64,000 nt of DNA from Echeneis naucrates (lineage: Eukaryota > Chordata > Actinopteri > Carangiformes > Echeneidae), in the NCBI RefSeq assembly GCF_900963305.1, contig NC_042531.1:2045872-2109871 (forward strand), given 5' to 3'. The notes beneath the pieces are model-generated. The model did not search any database, was not told the origin of the DNA, and worked only from the letters and a program-made list of their open reading frames with translations. Positions 49,661-61,113 of this stretch are shown one piece after another (within the stretch, counting starts at the first letter, position 1; every line of letters begins with the position of its first letter). The translations under genes and the position numbers were made by a program.

Positions 49661-50760
49661 ATGATGGAGAGCCTGGAGGAGACTGAACTCTGCTTTCCAC
49701 AGCTCCTCAACTCCTCCTGCAGGAAGCCGAAGCGCTCGGAGACCGAGGCCGTGCTCGTCTACATCCTGCTGTCGTCCATCTCCGTGCTCACCGCAGCTCT
49801 CAACCTGCTGGTCATCATCTCCATCTCACACTTCAAGTAGTTAACACATTTCCTCTTTTTCAGCAAAATATGTCATTGATTTATGATTTCAGATGATGTT
49901 TATGTGTGATTATAAATGTCACATATTGTAACAACAATAGTGTGATGTTCCTCCTTTAATCCAGGCAGCTGCAGACCCCCACCAACCTCCTCCTCTTGTC
50001 TCTGGCAGTCTCAGATTTCTTTGTGGGCCTCCTCATGTGCTTTCAGATCCTCCTCTCAGACGGCTGTTGGACCCTCGGCGACCGCATGTGTACTCTGTAT
50101 GGTGTTTTGGACTACATCATCACCTCGGCCTCAGTGGGAACTATGGTCCTCATATCTGTCGACCGCTACGTGGCCATTTGTGACCCCCTGCGTTACTCTG
50201 ACAAAGTGACTGTAAGAGGAGTCGTGGTCTGTTCTGGTCTGTGTTGGGTCTGCTCTCTGCTGTACAACAGTGTTGTAATGAAGGAGAACATCACACAGCC
50301 AGGCCGGTACAACTCCTGCTCCGGAGAGTGTGTGATTGTCATCAACTACATCGCAGGAGTCATCGATGTCATGTTGACCTTCATCGGTCCGGTGTCCGTC
50401 ATCATTGTCCTGTATCTGAGAGTGTTTGTGGTGGCCGTCTCTCAAGCTCGAGCCATGCGCTCTCAACGTTCAGGGACTTTTCTGGCTAAGAGGTCTGAGC
50501 TGAAAGCAGCCAAGACTCTCGGTGTTGTCGTGGTTGTGTTTCTGATGTGTCTTTGTCCATATTACTGCTCCACTCTTACGAGCCAGAGTGCCTGGTTTGG
50601 CGTCACCACCGTCCCCTTAGAGAGCTGGTTGTTTTACTTTAACTCCTCTCTGAACCCCATCATTTATGCTTTCTGTTATCCCTGGTTTATGAAATCTGTC
50701 AAACTCATTGTCACATTGAAGATACTGAGGTCGGACTCCAGTGAGACCAGAATACTGTAG
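49661..50760 (+). CDS. Trace amine-associated receptor, array copy B
   Basis: Exons 49661-49836 and 49965-50760 (intron 128 bp); 323 residues. Nearly identical to copy A. Differences are in ECL1 (SDGCW for SDSCW), ECL3/TM7 (SAWFGVTTVPLE for SSSFSATTVPLE) and the TM7 signature (NSSLNP). Asp at 3.32 and 5.42, the ECL2 glycosylation site and Leu at 6.48 are kept. Signal AATAAA at 50922-50927. Its downstream flank is shorter than that of copies A, C and E. Confidence 0.93.
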
Positions 50761-50929
50761 AGAGAGATGTTTACTAATTCAAAAGTCTGAACGCATGTTA
50801 AATATGTTCTGCAGCAGCTTCAAGTCTGCCAAAAATGATGTGATGACGTTATAATATTATAACTGCTTTAAGTTCAACAGTCAGTGTCTGCTCATGCAGC
50901 AGCCTCCACAGAAACACATATAATAAAAT

Positions 50930-51280
50930 GACATGTCAAAAGTTCCCACCGTTGCAGCCGTCTGTTGCTGAAACCACAACTTTAAAAATCTGGACCTGTT
51001 CTTCTCATAGAAAAACAAAACTGCTCATTCGACGTCAAATTGGCTCAAGCACATGTGAAATACTGTACAGACTGCAGCAGCATTCAGAGCCAACTCAGTT
51101 TCCTGTTGTAAAGTAGCTTTTGTTGCTTTGTGATTACTGATTTCAGCACCATAACTTCACTGACATCCTCACCGCCATGATGCTTCAGTGTCAAAGGTCA
51201 GTGTGAGAGCAGCAAGAGCTCATCAGCATTTCCTCTCTCAGACCTTTGATGGGAATGAGCTTTGCTTTACGTAGCTATTC
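50930..51280. other. Spacer after TAAR gene B
   Basis: Unlike the flank after genes A, C and E up to about 51190; from there to 51280 it matches the stretch before pseudogene fragment 1 (45697-45773). No gene recognised. Confidence 0.6.
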
Positions 51281-51740
51281 AACTCCTCCTGCAGGAGACC
51301 AAAGCTGTTTCACTTTCAGCCCGTGTTGATTTACGTTCTGCTGTCGTCCATCTCCTTACTCACTGTGTCTCTGAGCCTGCTGCTCATCATCTCTATTCCC
51401 CACGTCAAGCACCAAACATCCCTTCAGTCATTAATCAAAGTGTGAGATAGTGATGAAAAGCCTGTGGTGAAATTATAATCAGCTGATTTTAAACACTGAG
51501 AAAATTTGTTTTTTCCTTTTTTGGATTTTCAATTTTACTTGTTTCTGGATTGAAATAAATTTTACATCAGAAGTCAGGAGTGTATCCTCAGGATTAATGA
51601 CATCGCTGGACTTGTTGACCTCACTTTGACCTTCATTGTTCCCGTCTCCATTATTGTCACTCTGTATGTCAGAGTATTTGTAGATGTTATCAACAATAAT
51701 TCCACCCCACAAAGCGCTGATAAAACTTACAGATCATTTT
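51281..51740 (+). pseudogene. TAAR-like pseudogene fragment 3
   Basis: Exon-1 remnant 51281-51447. After about 130 bp of intron-like sequence it jumps to the TM5 part (51577-51740), missing everything from TM2 to ECL2. Same family as fragments 1 and 2, with an internal deletion. Confidence 0.8.
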
Positions 51741-51942
51741 AAAAATGATGACGTCAACAAGGCCGATAGTTGGGGCCTTCCCTCCTTAAACTTCTGTATT
51801 CCTGTTGTAAAGGAAGGAGGAGGGACTTCAGCTGAGACACAACAGGAACCAGTGGCTGACGTGGAGCAAAGAGATAAATCAGCTGGATGTGTGAGAGGTT
51901 TGGTCAGAAATCTGGAGGAGCTCCAGCAGCTTCTCCTCTCTG

Positions 51943-53036
51943 ATGATGGAGAGCCTGGAGGAGACTGAACTCTGCTTTCCACAGCTCCTCAACTCCTCCT
52001 GCAGGAAGCCGAAGCGCTCGGAGACCGAGGCCGTGCTCGTCTACATCCTGCTGTCGTCCATCTCCGTGCTCACCGCAGCTCTCAACCTGCTGGTCATCAT
52101 CTCCATCTCACACTTCAAGTAGTTAACACATTTCCTCTTTTTCAGCAAAATATGTCATTGATTTATGATTTCAGATGATGTTTATGTGTGATTATAAATG
52201 TCACATATTGTAACAACAATAGTGTGATGTTCCTCCTTTAATCCAGGCAGCTGCAGACCCCCACCAACCTCCTCCTCTTGTCTCTGGCAGTCTCAGATTT
52301 CTTTGTGGGCCTCGTCACGTGCTTTCAGATCCTCCTCTCAGACGGCTGTTGGATCCTCAGTGACTGCACTTGTACTCTGTATGGTGTTTTGGACTACACC
52401 ATCACCTCGGCCTCAGTGGGAACTATGGTCCTCATATCTGTCGACCGCTACGTGGCCATTTGTGACCCCCTGCGTTACTCTGACAAAGTGACTGTAAGAG
52501 GAGTCGTGGTCTGTTCTGGTCTGTGTTGGGTCTGCTCTCTGCTGTACAACAGCGTTGTAATGAACATCGTACAGCCAGGCCGGTACAACTCCTGCTCCGG
52601 AGAGTGTGTGATTGTCATCAACTACATCGCAGGAGTCATCGATGTCATGTTGACCTTCATCGGTCCGGTGTCCGTCATCATTGTCCTGTATCTGAGAGTG
52701 TTTGTGGTGGCCGTCTCTCAAGCTCGAGCCATGCGCTCTCAACGTTCTGGGACTTTTCTGGCTAAGAGGTCTGAGCTGAAAGCAGCCAAGACTCTCGGTG
52801 TTGTTGTGGTTGTGTTTCTGATGTGTCTTTGTCCATATTACTGCTTCAGTCTTACAAGCCAAAGCAGCTCGTTTAGCATCACCACCGTCCACATAGAGAG
52901 CTGGTTGTTTTACTTTAACTCCTGTCTGAACCCCATCATTTATGCTTTCTGTTATCCCTGGTTTATGAAATCTGTCAAACTCATTGTCACATTGAAGATA
53001 CTGAGGTCGGACTCCAGTGAGACCAGAATACTGTAG
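51943..53036 (+). CDS. Trace amine-associated receptor, array copy C
   Basis: Exons 51943-52118 and 52247-53036; 321 residues, two codons shorter than the other copies in ECL2 (VVMNIVQPG), which also removes the glycosylation site. ECL1 has the ILSDCTCT form of copies D, E and F, while the top of TM3 (LYGVLDYT) is closer to A and B: a mosaic. ECL3 reads SSSFSITTVHIE and TM6 ends PYYCFSL. Asp at 3.32 and 5.42 and the NSCLNP signature are kept. Signal AATAAA at 53200-53205. Confidence 0.92.
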
Positions 53037-53205
53037 AGAGAGATGTTTACTAATTCAAAAGTCTGAACACATGTTAAATATGTTCTGCAGCAGCTTCAAG
53101 TCCGCCAAAAATGATGTGATGACATGTTATATTATTATAACTGCTTTAAGTTCAACAGTCAGTGTCTGCTCATGCAGCAGCCTCCACAGAAACACATAAA
53201 ATAAA

Positions 53206-54154
53206 CATTTATATTTGCTTACAATAAAATATTGTTGTATAATATAACAGTTGGACACAATTTGTCATAAACATCATAACTTTGTTGTTTTGTACTGCTG
53301 ATAAACTGTGATTTAATGTCTCTGTAAAGTTTTTGTCTGATCAAACTAGCTAGAGCTCATTACGTAATGTTGATTATTAATAGACTGCACTGATTACTCC
53401 CTTTGTGTGTTATTAAATCAGAAAGCTAAACAGAGTTCACTTTCTCCGCAGCACAAACACAAACACATATTGTTGCAGCACCCGCGGCCTCTGGACGCTG
53501 AACAGGTCTGAGTGTCGGCCAATTATCTGCAGCTGATAACTGTGTATCTCTGTGGACGAGAAGGTTTTCACACCTCCTCAGTGCAATCAAAGCCGTTAAG
53601 GAAAGAAGACAACATGACGCGTTGTCTTCGTATCAAAACACAAAGTTATCACTGTCATTGCATAAGCCACCGAAGAAAATAGAAACAATTTTGTTGACCT
53701 CTTGAACTTTCTGATGTAACCTCAGATCATGAAAACTGAGCTGCTTTTCATCCAAATCACAAAAAGCACAAAAGAGTCGATGCTTTGTTGTTTGTGACAG
53801 TTCAAAAGTCCAGTCAGACAGTAAAATAATCTCTTTGATAATTAGGGTTATTTTTTTATATCACCAAGGAACTGAGCTGAGAAATTTAACTGCTGGGTCG
53901 TTAAAGTTCAATTTTCAATATATAACCAGCAAAAACCAGATTTTTGTCCGATCGTAATAAGGAAACTTTTGTGATTGAGATTTTAATATTTTAAAATGAC
54001 CAATGTGACTGCAGATTCTTAAAAAACATGAATGTTGCTCAAGAGGCCAAAAGTTCAGAGTAAACAGTGATCATTTTATTTATAGCTGACAACATCGGCG
54101 TCATCACCTTCAAGTGTTTGTTACTTAACTTTACTGACTTTATCTTTTCAACTC
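53206..54154. other. Spacer after TAAR gene C
   Basis: Up to about 53750 it copies the flank after genes A and E (47885-48600, 59777-60490). The remainder (53750-54154) is AT-rich and unlike the other units. No gene recognised. Confidence 0.6.
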
Positions 54155-54464
54155 CTGCAGGAGACGGAAGCTGTTTCACTTTCAGCCCGTGTTGATTTAC
54201 GTTCTGCTGTCGTCCATCTCCTTACTCACTGTGTCTCTGAGCCTGCTGCTCATCATCTCTATTTACCACGTCAAGCACCAAACATCCCTTCAGTCATTAA
54301 TCAAAGTGTGAGATAGTGATGAAAAGCCTGGACTTGTTGACTTCACTTTGACCTTCATTGTTCCCGTCTCCATTATTGTCACTCTGTATGTCAGAGTATT
54401 TGTAGATGTTATCAACAATAATGCCACCCCACAAAGCGCTGATAAAACTTACAGATCATTTTAA
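54155..54464 (+). pseudogene. TAAR-like pseudogene fragment 4
   Basis: Exon-1 remnant 54155-54320 fused directly to the TM5 remnant 54331-54464 (gacttgttgacttcactttg). An internal deletion larger than that in fragment 3. Confidence 0.8.
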
Positions 54465-54642
54465 AAATGATGACGTCAACAAGGCCGATAGTTGGGGCCT
54501 TCCCTCCTTAAACTTCTGTATTCCTGTTGTAAAGGAAGGAGGAGGGATTTCAGCTGAGACAGCAAATTATTGGATTGATTTATGATTTCAGATGATGTTA
54601 ACCTGATAACGACAATAGTGTGACGTTCCTCCTTTAATCCAG

Positions 54643-57600
54643 GCAGCTGCAGACCCCCACCAACCTCCTCCTCTTGTCTCTGGCAGTCTCAGATTTCTTC
54701 GTGGGCCTCCTCATGTGCTTTCAGATCCTCCTCTCAGACGGCTGCTGGATCCTCAGTGACTGCACTTGTACTCTGTCTGTTCTTTTGGACTACATCATCA
54801 CCTCGGCCTCAGTGGGAACTATGGTCCTCATATCTGTCGACCGCTACGTGGCCATTTGTGACCCCCTGCATCATCATTTTCTTCATCCTCTTATCTGGGC
54901 CAGTGTGGAGTTATAATCTCCCCACCTGGTCCTCGTTCTTCTCCGTGGCCTCCTCCAGCTGGACATGCGAGGAAAGCCTCTCTTGGGAGGATGGCCGAGC
55001 TTCTCACCCTATCTCTAAGGGAGAATCCAGCCGATATCATTCTTTCAGTCATGATCCATCGCTCATGACCATAGGTGAGGGCAGGAACAAGAACTGAACA
55101 GGAGATAGGGAGCTTTGCCTTCTGGCTCAGCTCCCTTTTTGTTCCAATCGTGCGGTAGAGCGAACGCAACACCGTCCCTGCTGTTCCGATTCTCCAGCCA
55201 ATCTCATGCTCCATTTTACCCTCACTCATGAACAAGACCCCGAGATAGTTGAACTCCTTCACTTGGGGTAAGGACTCATTCCCTACTTGGAATACGCAGT
55301 CCACCGGTTTCCTGCTAAGGACCATGGCCTCCGATTTAGAGGTGCTGATCCTCATCCCAGCTGCTTCACACTCGGCTGCACACTTGTCTTGTGAGCACTG
55401 GAGGTCACAGACCGATGGAGCCAATAGGACCACATCATCCACAAAAAGCCAGGATGTAAACCTCTGCTCCCCAAACTGCAGCCCTCCTCCCCCATGACTA
55501 CGCCTCAATATCCTGTCCATGAAAATCTCAAACAGCATTGGTGAAAAAGTACAGCCCTGGCGGAGGCCAACCCCTGACTTATTACCGAGAACTCAGACAC
55601 AGCTCTCGTTTTGGGAATACGGGGATTGGATGGCCTGCCCTCAGAAGAGACCCCCTCACCCCATACTCCCACAACATCTCCAGGGGAACCTGCTCGTACG
55701 CCTTCTCCAGATCTACAAAACACATGTAGACTGGATGGGCATACTTCCAGGCCCCCTCCGGGATACATGCAAGAGTAAAGATCTGGTATGTTGTTCCACG
55801 ACCAGGACGGAATCCGCATTGTTCCTCTTCAATCTGATGTTCGACAATCGGCCAGACCCTCCTTTCCAGCACCTTGGAGTAGACTTTCCCAGGGAAGCTG
55901 AAGAGTGTGATGCCCTGGTAATTGGCACACATCCTCTGGTCCCCCTTTTTAAACAAGGGAACCACCACCCCGGTCTGCCACTTTTTTGGCACTGCCCCAG
56001 ACTTCCACGCAATGTTGAAGAGGCGTGTCAACAACAACAGCCCCTCAACACCCAGAGCCTTCAGCATTTCCAGACGGATCTTATCAATCCCCGGGGCTTT
56101 GCCACTGTGGAGTTGTTCAACTACCTCAGTGACCTCCTCGCGGGAGATCGACACTGATCCTCCATTATCCTCCAGCTCTGCCTCCACCCCAGAGGACATA
56201 CAAGTTGGATTCAGGAGTTCCTCGAAGTGCTCTTTCCACCGTCCGACTCCCTCCTCAGTCGAGGTCAACAGTGACCCATTCTTACCATGAATGGCTTGGA
56301 TGGTCCCCAGTGTTCCCCTCCTGAGATGCCGAGCGGTTTTCCAGAAACACCTTGGTGCCTCCCAAAAGTCCTTCTCCATGTGTTCTCCGAACTCCTCCCA
56401 CACCCGCTGCTTTGCCTCCCTCACTGCTGAGGCTGCCGGCCCCTTCGGGCATGTCTGTACCTTGCAATCGCCTCAGGAGTCTCTTAGGGTTAACGTACCC
56501 CGGAAGGCTTCCTTCTTTAGTCGGACGACTTCCCTGACCACCGATGTCACCATGTTGTCGAAGGGTTACCACCCCTTGAGGCACCTAAAACCTTGAGGCC
56601 ACAGCTCCCCGCAGCAGCTTCAGCAATAGAAACTTTGAACATCGACCACTCAGGTTCAATGTCCCCAACGTCTACAGGGATGCCAGAAAAGCTCCTCCGG
56701 AGGTGGGAGTTGAAGGTCTGTTGGACAGAGGCCTCCTCTAGACGTTCCCAGTTCACCTGCACTACACGTTTGAGCTTGCCAGGTCTGTCCTGAATCTTCC
56801 CCCGCCACCTAACCCAACACAGTTGACATCTCCACCCCTCTCTTCACCTGAGTGTCCAACACATGCAGCCTGAGATCAGATGACATGATAACAAAATTGA
56901 TCATTGTCCATCTGCCTAGGGTGCTCTGGTACCAAGTACACTTATGAGCATCCTTAAGCTTGAACATGGTGTTCATTATGGACAGTCCATGGCTAACGCA
57001 GAAGTCCAACGACAAACCACCGCTCGGGTCCAGATCAGGAAGGCCGTTCCTCCCAATCACGCCCCTCCAGGTGTCTCCATCATTGCCCACTTGCGCGTTC
57101 AATTCCCCCAACAGGACTATGGAGTCCCTACTGGAACCCCATACAAGACATGGTGCATATGCACAAACAACAGTCAGAGCCCCCCCCCTCACAACCCTGA
57201 GGCGTAGGGAGGCAATCCTCTCGTCGACCAAGGAAAAATCCAACGTAGTGGCACTTAGCCGGGGGCTTGTGCTTCACCCCATGAGCAACTCCAGAGAAGA
57301 ATGGAATCCAACAACTCTCAAGGAATAGAGATCCAGAACCAAGGCTGTGCGTAGATGTAAGACCCACCAGATCCAGCTGGTAGCGCTCCACCTCCCGCAC
57401 AAGCTCTGGTTCATTCCCCCCCAGCGAAGTGACATTCCATGTCCCCAGAGCCAGCTTCTCCTGCCCAGGTCTGGGTCGTCAAGGCCATCTGCCTTCACTG
57501 CCACCTAACTGACAGCACACCCGACCCCATCGGTTATCCCTGCAAGTGGTGGGCCCACAGGGTGAAGAAAGTGTCACATTCCTTTTTCGGGCCAAGCCCG

Positions 57601-57948
57601 ACAACCAGGCGCTCGCTGACAGGCCCTCCTGCCATGCCTGGCTCACGAAGGGGGCTCCAGGCTTCCGCCAGGCATGGTCACAATTTCTTTCCTCGCTGTT
57701 TCATGGGGTCTTTTTGAACCACTGTTTGTCTGGCCCCTCATCTGGTACCAATTTGCCCTGGGAGACCCTACTAGGGGCACTTGGCTCCGGACAACATAGC
57801 TCCCAGTTTCATTGTGGCACAAAAAACCGCCCCACAATGATAAGGTGATGGATCTCCGGGGAGAACCCTGCGTTACTCTGACAAAGTGACTGTGAGAGGA
57901 GTCGTGGTCTGTTCTGGTCTGAGTTGGGTCTGCTCTCTGCTGTACAAC
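54643..57948 (+). pseudogene. TAAR gene D, interrupted by a LINE and truncated
   Basis: Exon 2 begins at 54643 and reads TM2-TM3 (ending DRYVAICDPL) to 54871, where a LINE is inserted. It resumes at 57866 and reads on to 57948 (LLYN), where it is cut and joined to pseudogene fragment 5. Exon 1 is absent: a deletion joins the promoter (GCTGAGACA) to intron sequence. Everything after TM4 is lost. Dead for three independent reasons; the exon-1 loss and the LINE are shared with gene F. Confidence 0.88.
54872..57865 (-). mobile_element. LINE (APE-RT non-LTR, RTE/Rex3-like), nearly full length
   Basis: About 2994 bp on the minus strand, in exon 2 of TAAR gene D. From its 5' end (right): an endonuclease-like part ([38 protein letters not shown]), then reverse transcriptase with GKAPGIDKI, WQTGVVVPLFKKGD, EEQCGFRPGRGT and LFVDD at the catalytic site, where related elements have FADD. 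The 3' tail (left) is GATGATG-like, a feature I recall for Rex3/RTE elements, but the clade is not certain. Flanked by CCCTGCAT (54864-54871) and CCCTGCGT (57866-57873), a target duplication with one difference. Several frame breaks, so not active. Confidence 0.85.
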
Positions 57949-58472
57949 CTGTCACAGATTACTTTGTGGTCCTCTTTCGGTCCTTTCAGATTATGCACAT
58001 CGATGGCAACATCATGTGTCTCCTGTATCAGGATCTGTTGTATGTGGTCACCTCGGCCTCTGTAGGAACCATGGTGCTCATATCTGCTGACCGCAATGTG
58101 GCCATTTGCAATCCTCTGCATTACCTCATGAATGTGACGCAGATGTCTTGTTGTGTAAGATGACTTTGATTGCCGAAAAAGTCCCCTAAAATTAAAATGT
58201 ATTATTTTAGGTGACAGGATCTGTATCTGTCTGATGGATCTGGTCTGTAGCCTTACAGAGTCTGATCCTGAAGGACAACCTGAAGCAGCCTGGCAGATAT
58301 AACTCCGGTGACTGAGAGTGTATCCTCAGGATTAATGACATCGCTGGACTTGTTGACCTCACTTTGACCTTCATTGTTCCCGTCTCCATTATTGTCACTC
58401 TGTATGTCAGAGTATTTGTAGATGTAGAACAATAATGCCACCCCACAAAGCGCTGATAAAACTTAGATCATT
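57949..58472 (+). pseudogene. TAAR-like pseudogene fragment 5
   Basis: Starts abruptly inside TM2 (VTDYFVVLFRS) at the junction with gene D, then follows fragment 2: VVTSASVGTMVLISADRN, the GTAAG...TTTTAG gap, broken TM4/ECL2 and the TM5 remnant. Small deletions near its end. The 5' half was removed together with the 3' half of gene D. Confidence 0.82.
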
Positions 58473-58676
58473 TTAAAAATGATGACGTCAACAAGGCCGA
58501 TAGTTGGGGCCTTCCCTCCTTAAACTTCTGTATTCCTGTTGTAAAGGAAGGAGGAGGGACTTCAGCTGAGACACAACAGGAACCAGTGGCTGACGTGGAG
58601 CAAAGAGATAAATCAGCTGGATGTGTGAGAGGTTTGGTCAGAAATCTGGAGGAGCTCCAGCAGCTTCTCCTCTCTG

Positions 58677-59776
58677 ATGATGGAGAGCCTGGAGGAGACT
58701 GAACTCTGCTTTCCACAGCTCCTCAACTCCTCCTGCAGGAAACCGAAGCGCTCGGAGACGGAGGCCGTGCTCGTCTACATCCTGCTGTCGTCCATCTCCG
58801 TGCTCACCGCAGCTCTCAACCTGCTGGTCATCATCTCCATCTCACACTTCAAGTAGTTGACACATTTCCTCTTTTTCAGCAAAATATGTCATTGATTTAT
58901 GATTTCAGATGATGTTTATGTGTGATTATAAATGTCACATATTGTAACAACAATAGTGTGATGTTCCTCCTTTAATCCAGGCAGCTGCAGACCCCCACCA
59001 ACCTCCTCCTCTTGTCTCTGGCAGTCTCAGATTTCTTTGTGGGCCTCGTCACGTGCTTTCAGATCCTCCTCTCAGACGGCTGCTGGATCCTCAGTGACTG
59101 CACTTGTACTCTGTCTGTTCTTTTGGACTACACCATCACCTCGGCCTCAGTGGGAACTATGGTCCTCATATCTGTCGACCGCTACGTGGCCATTTGTGAC
59201 CCCCTGCGTTACTCTGACAAAGTGACTGTAAGAGGAGTCGTGGTCTGTTCTGGTCTGTGTTGGGTCTGCTCTCTGCTGTACAACAGCGTTGTAATGAAGG
59301 AGAACATCGTACAGCCAGGCCGGTACAACTCCTGCTCCGGAGAGTGTGTGATTGTCATCAACTACATCGCAGGAGTCATCGATGTCATGTTGACCTTCAT
59401 CGGTCCGGTGTCCGTCATCATTGTCCTGTATCTGAGAGTGTTTGTGGTGGCCGTCTCTCAAGCTCGAGCCATGCGCTCTCAACGTTCAGGGACTTTTCTG
59501 GCTAAGAGGTCTGAGCTGAAAGCAGCCAAGACTCTCGGTGTTGTCGTAGTTGTGTTTCTGATGTGTCTTTGTCCATATTATTGCTCCACTCTTACAAGCC
59601 AGAGCACTTCGTTTAGCGCCACCACCGTCCCCTTAGAGAGCTGGTTGTTTTACTTTAACTCCTGTCTGAACCCCATCATTTATGCTTTCTGTTATCCCTG
59701 GTTTATGAAATCTGTCAAACTCATTGTCACATTGAAGATACTGAGGTCGGACTCCAGTGAGACCAGAATACTGTAG
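58677..59776 (+). CDS. Trace amine-associated receptor, array copy E
   Basis: Exons 58677-58852 and 58981-59776 (intron 128 bp); 323 residues. ECL1/TM3 reads ILSDCTCTLSVLLDYT and ECL3 reads STSFSATTVPLE. Asp at 3.32 and 5.42, DRY, Leu at 6.48 and the NSCLNP signature are present; the ECL2 glycosylation site is lost (NIVQP). CRE-type site at 58483-58490 upstream. Signal AATAAA at 59940-59945. Confidence 0.93.
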
Positions 59777-59945
59777 AGAGAGATGTTTACTAATTCAAAA
59801 GTCTGAACGCATGTTAAATATGTTCTGCAGCAGCTTCAAGTCTGCCAAAAATGATGTGATGACATGTTATATTATTATAACTGCTTTAAGTTCAACAGTC
59901 AGTGTCTGCTCATGCAGCAGCCTCCACAGAAACACATATAATAAA

Positions 59946-60496
59946 CATTTATATTTGCTTACAATAAAATATTGTTGTATTATATGACAGTTGAACACAA
60001 TTTGTCATAAACATCATAACTTTGTTGTTGTGTACTGCTGATAAACTGTGATTTAATGTCTCTGTAAAGTTTTTGTCTGATCAAACTAGCTAGAGCTCAT
60101 TACGTAATGTTGATTATTAATAGACTGCACTGATTACTCCCTTTGTGTGTTATTAAATCAGAAAACTAAACAGAGTTCACTTTCTCCGCAGCACAAACAC
60201 AAACACATATTGTTGCAGCACCCGCGGCCTCTGGACGCTGAACAGGTCTGAGTGTCGGCCAATTATCTGCAGCTGATAACTGTGTATCTCTGTGGACGAG
60301 AAGGTTTTCACACCTCCTCAGTGCAATCAAAGCCGTTAAGGAAAGAAGACAACATGACGCGTTGTCTTCGTATCAAAACACAAAGTTATCACTGTCATTG
60401 CATAAGCCACCGAAGTAAATAGAAACAATTTTGTTGACCTCTTGAACTTTCTGATGTAACCTCAGATCATGAAAAATGAGTTGCTTTTCATCCAAG
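59946..60496. other. Spacer after TAAR gene E
   Basis: Near copy of 48060-48600 and 53210-53750, including cccgcggcctctggacgctg and acatgacgcgttgtcttcgt. No gene recognised. Confidence 0.65.
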
Positions 60497-60936
60497 CTGT
60501 TTCACTTTCAGCCCGTGTTGATTTACGTTCCGCTGTCGTCCATCTCCTTACTCACTGTGTCTCTGAGCCTGCTGCTCATCATCTCTATTCCCCACGTCAA
60601 GCACCAAACATCCCTTCAGTCATTAATCAAAGTGTGAGATAGTGATGAAAAGCCTGTGGTGAAATTAGAATCAGCTGATTTTAAACACTGAGAAAATGTG
60701 TTTTTTCTCCTTTCTTGGATTGTCACTTTGCTTGGTTCTGGATTGAAATTAATTTTATATCAGAAGTCAGGAGTGTATCCTCAGGATTAACGACATCGCT
60801 GGACATGTTGACTTCACTTTGACCTTCATTGTTCCCGTCTCCTATATTGTTACTCTTTATGTCAGAGTATTTGTAGATGTTATCAACAATAATTCCACCC
60901 CACAAAGCGCTGATAAAACTTACAGATCATTTTAAG
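60497..60936 (+). pseudogene. TAAR-like pseudogene fragment 6
   Basis: Exon-1 remnant 60497-60642, about 130 bp of intron-like sequence, then the TM5 remnant 60772-60936. The same internal deletion as fragment 3. Confidence 0.8.
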
Positions 60937-61113
60937 AATGATGACGTCAACAAGGCCGATAGTTGGGGCCTTCCCTCCTTAAACTTCTGTATTCCTGTTG
61001 TAAAGGAAGGGGGAGGGACTTCAGCTGAGACAGCAAATTATTGGATTGATTTATGATTTCAGATGATGTTAACCTGATAACGACAATAGTGTGACGTTCC
61101 TCCTTTAATCCAG

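Noticed and set aside
55519-56157. 212-residue plus-strand frame (and its copy at 61989-62630)
   Set aside because: Antisense shadow of the LINE reverse transcriptase.
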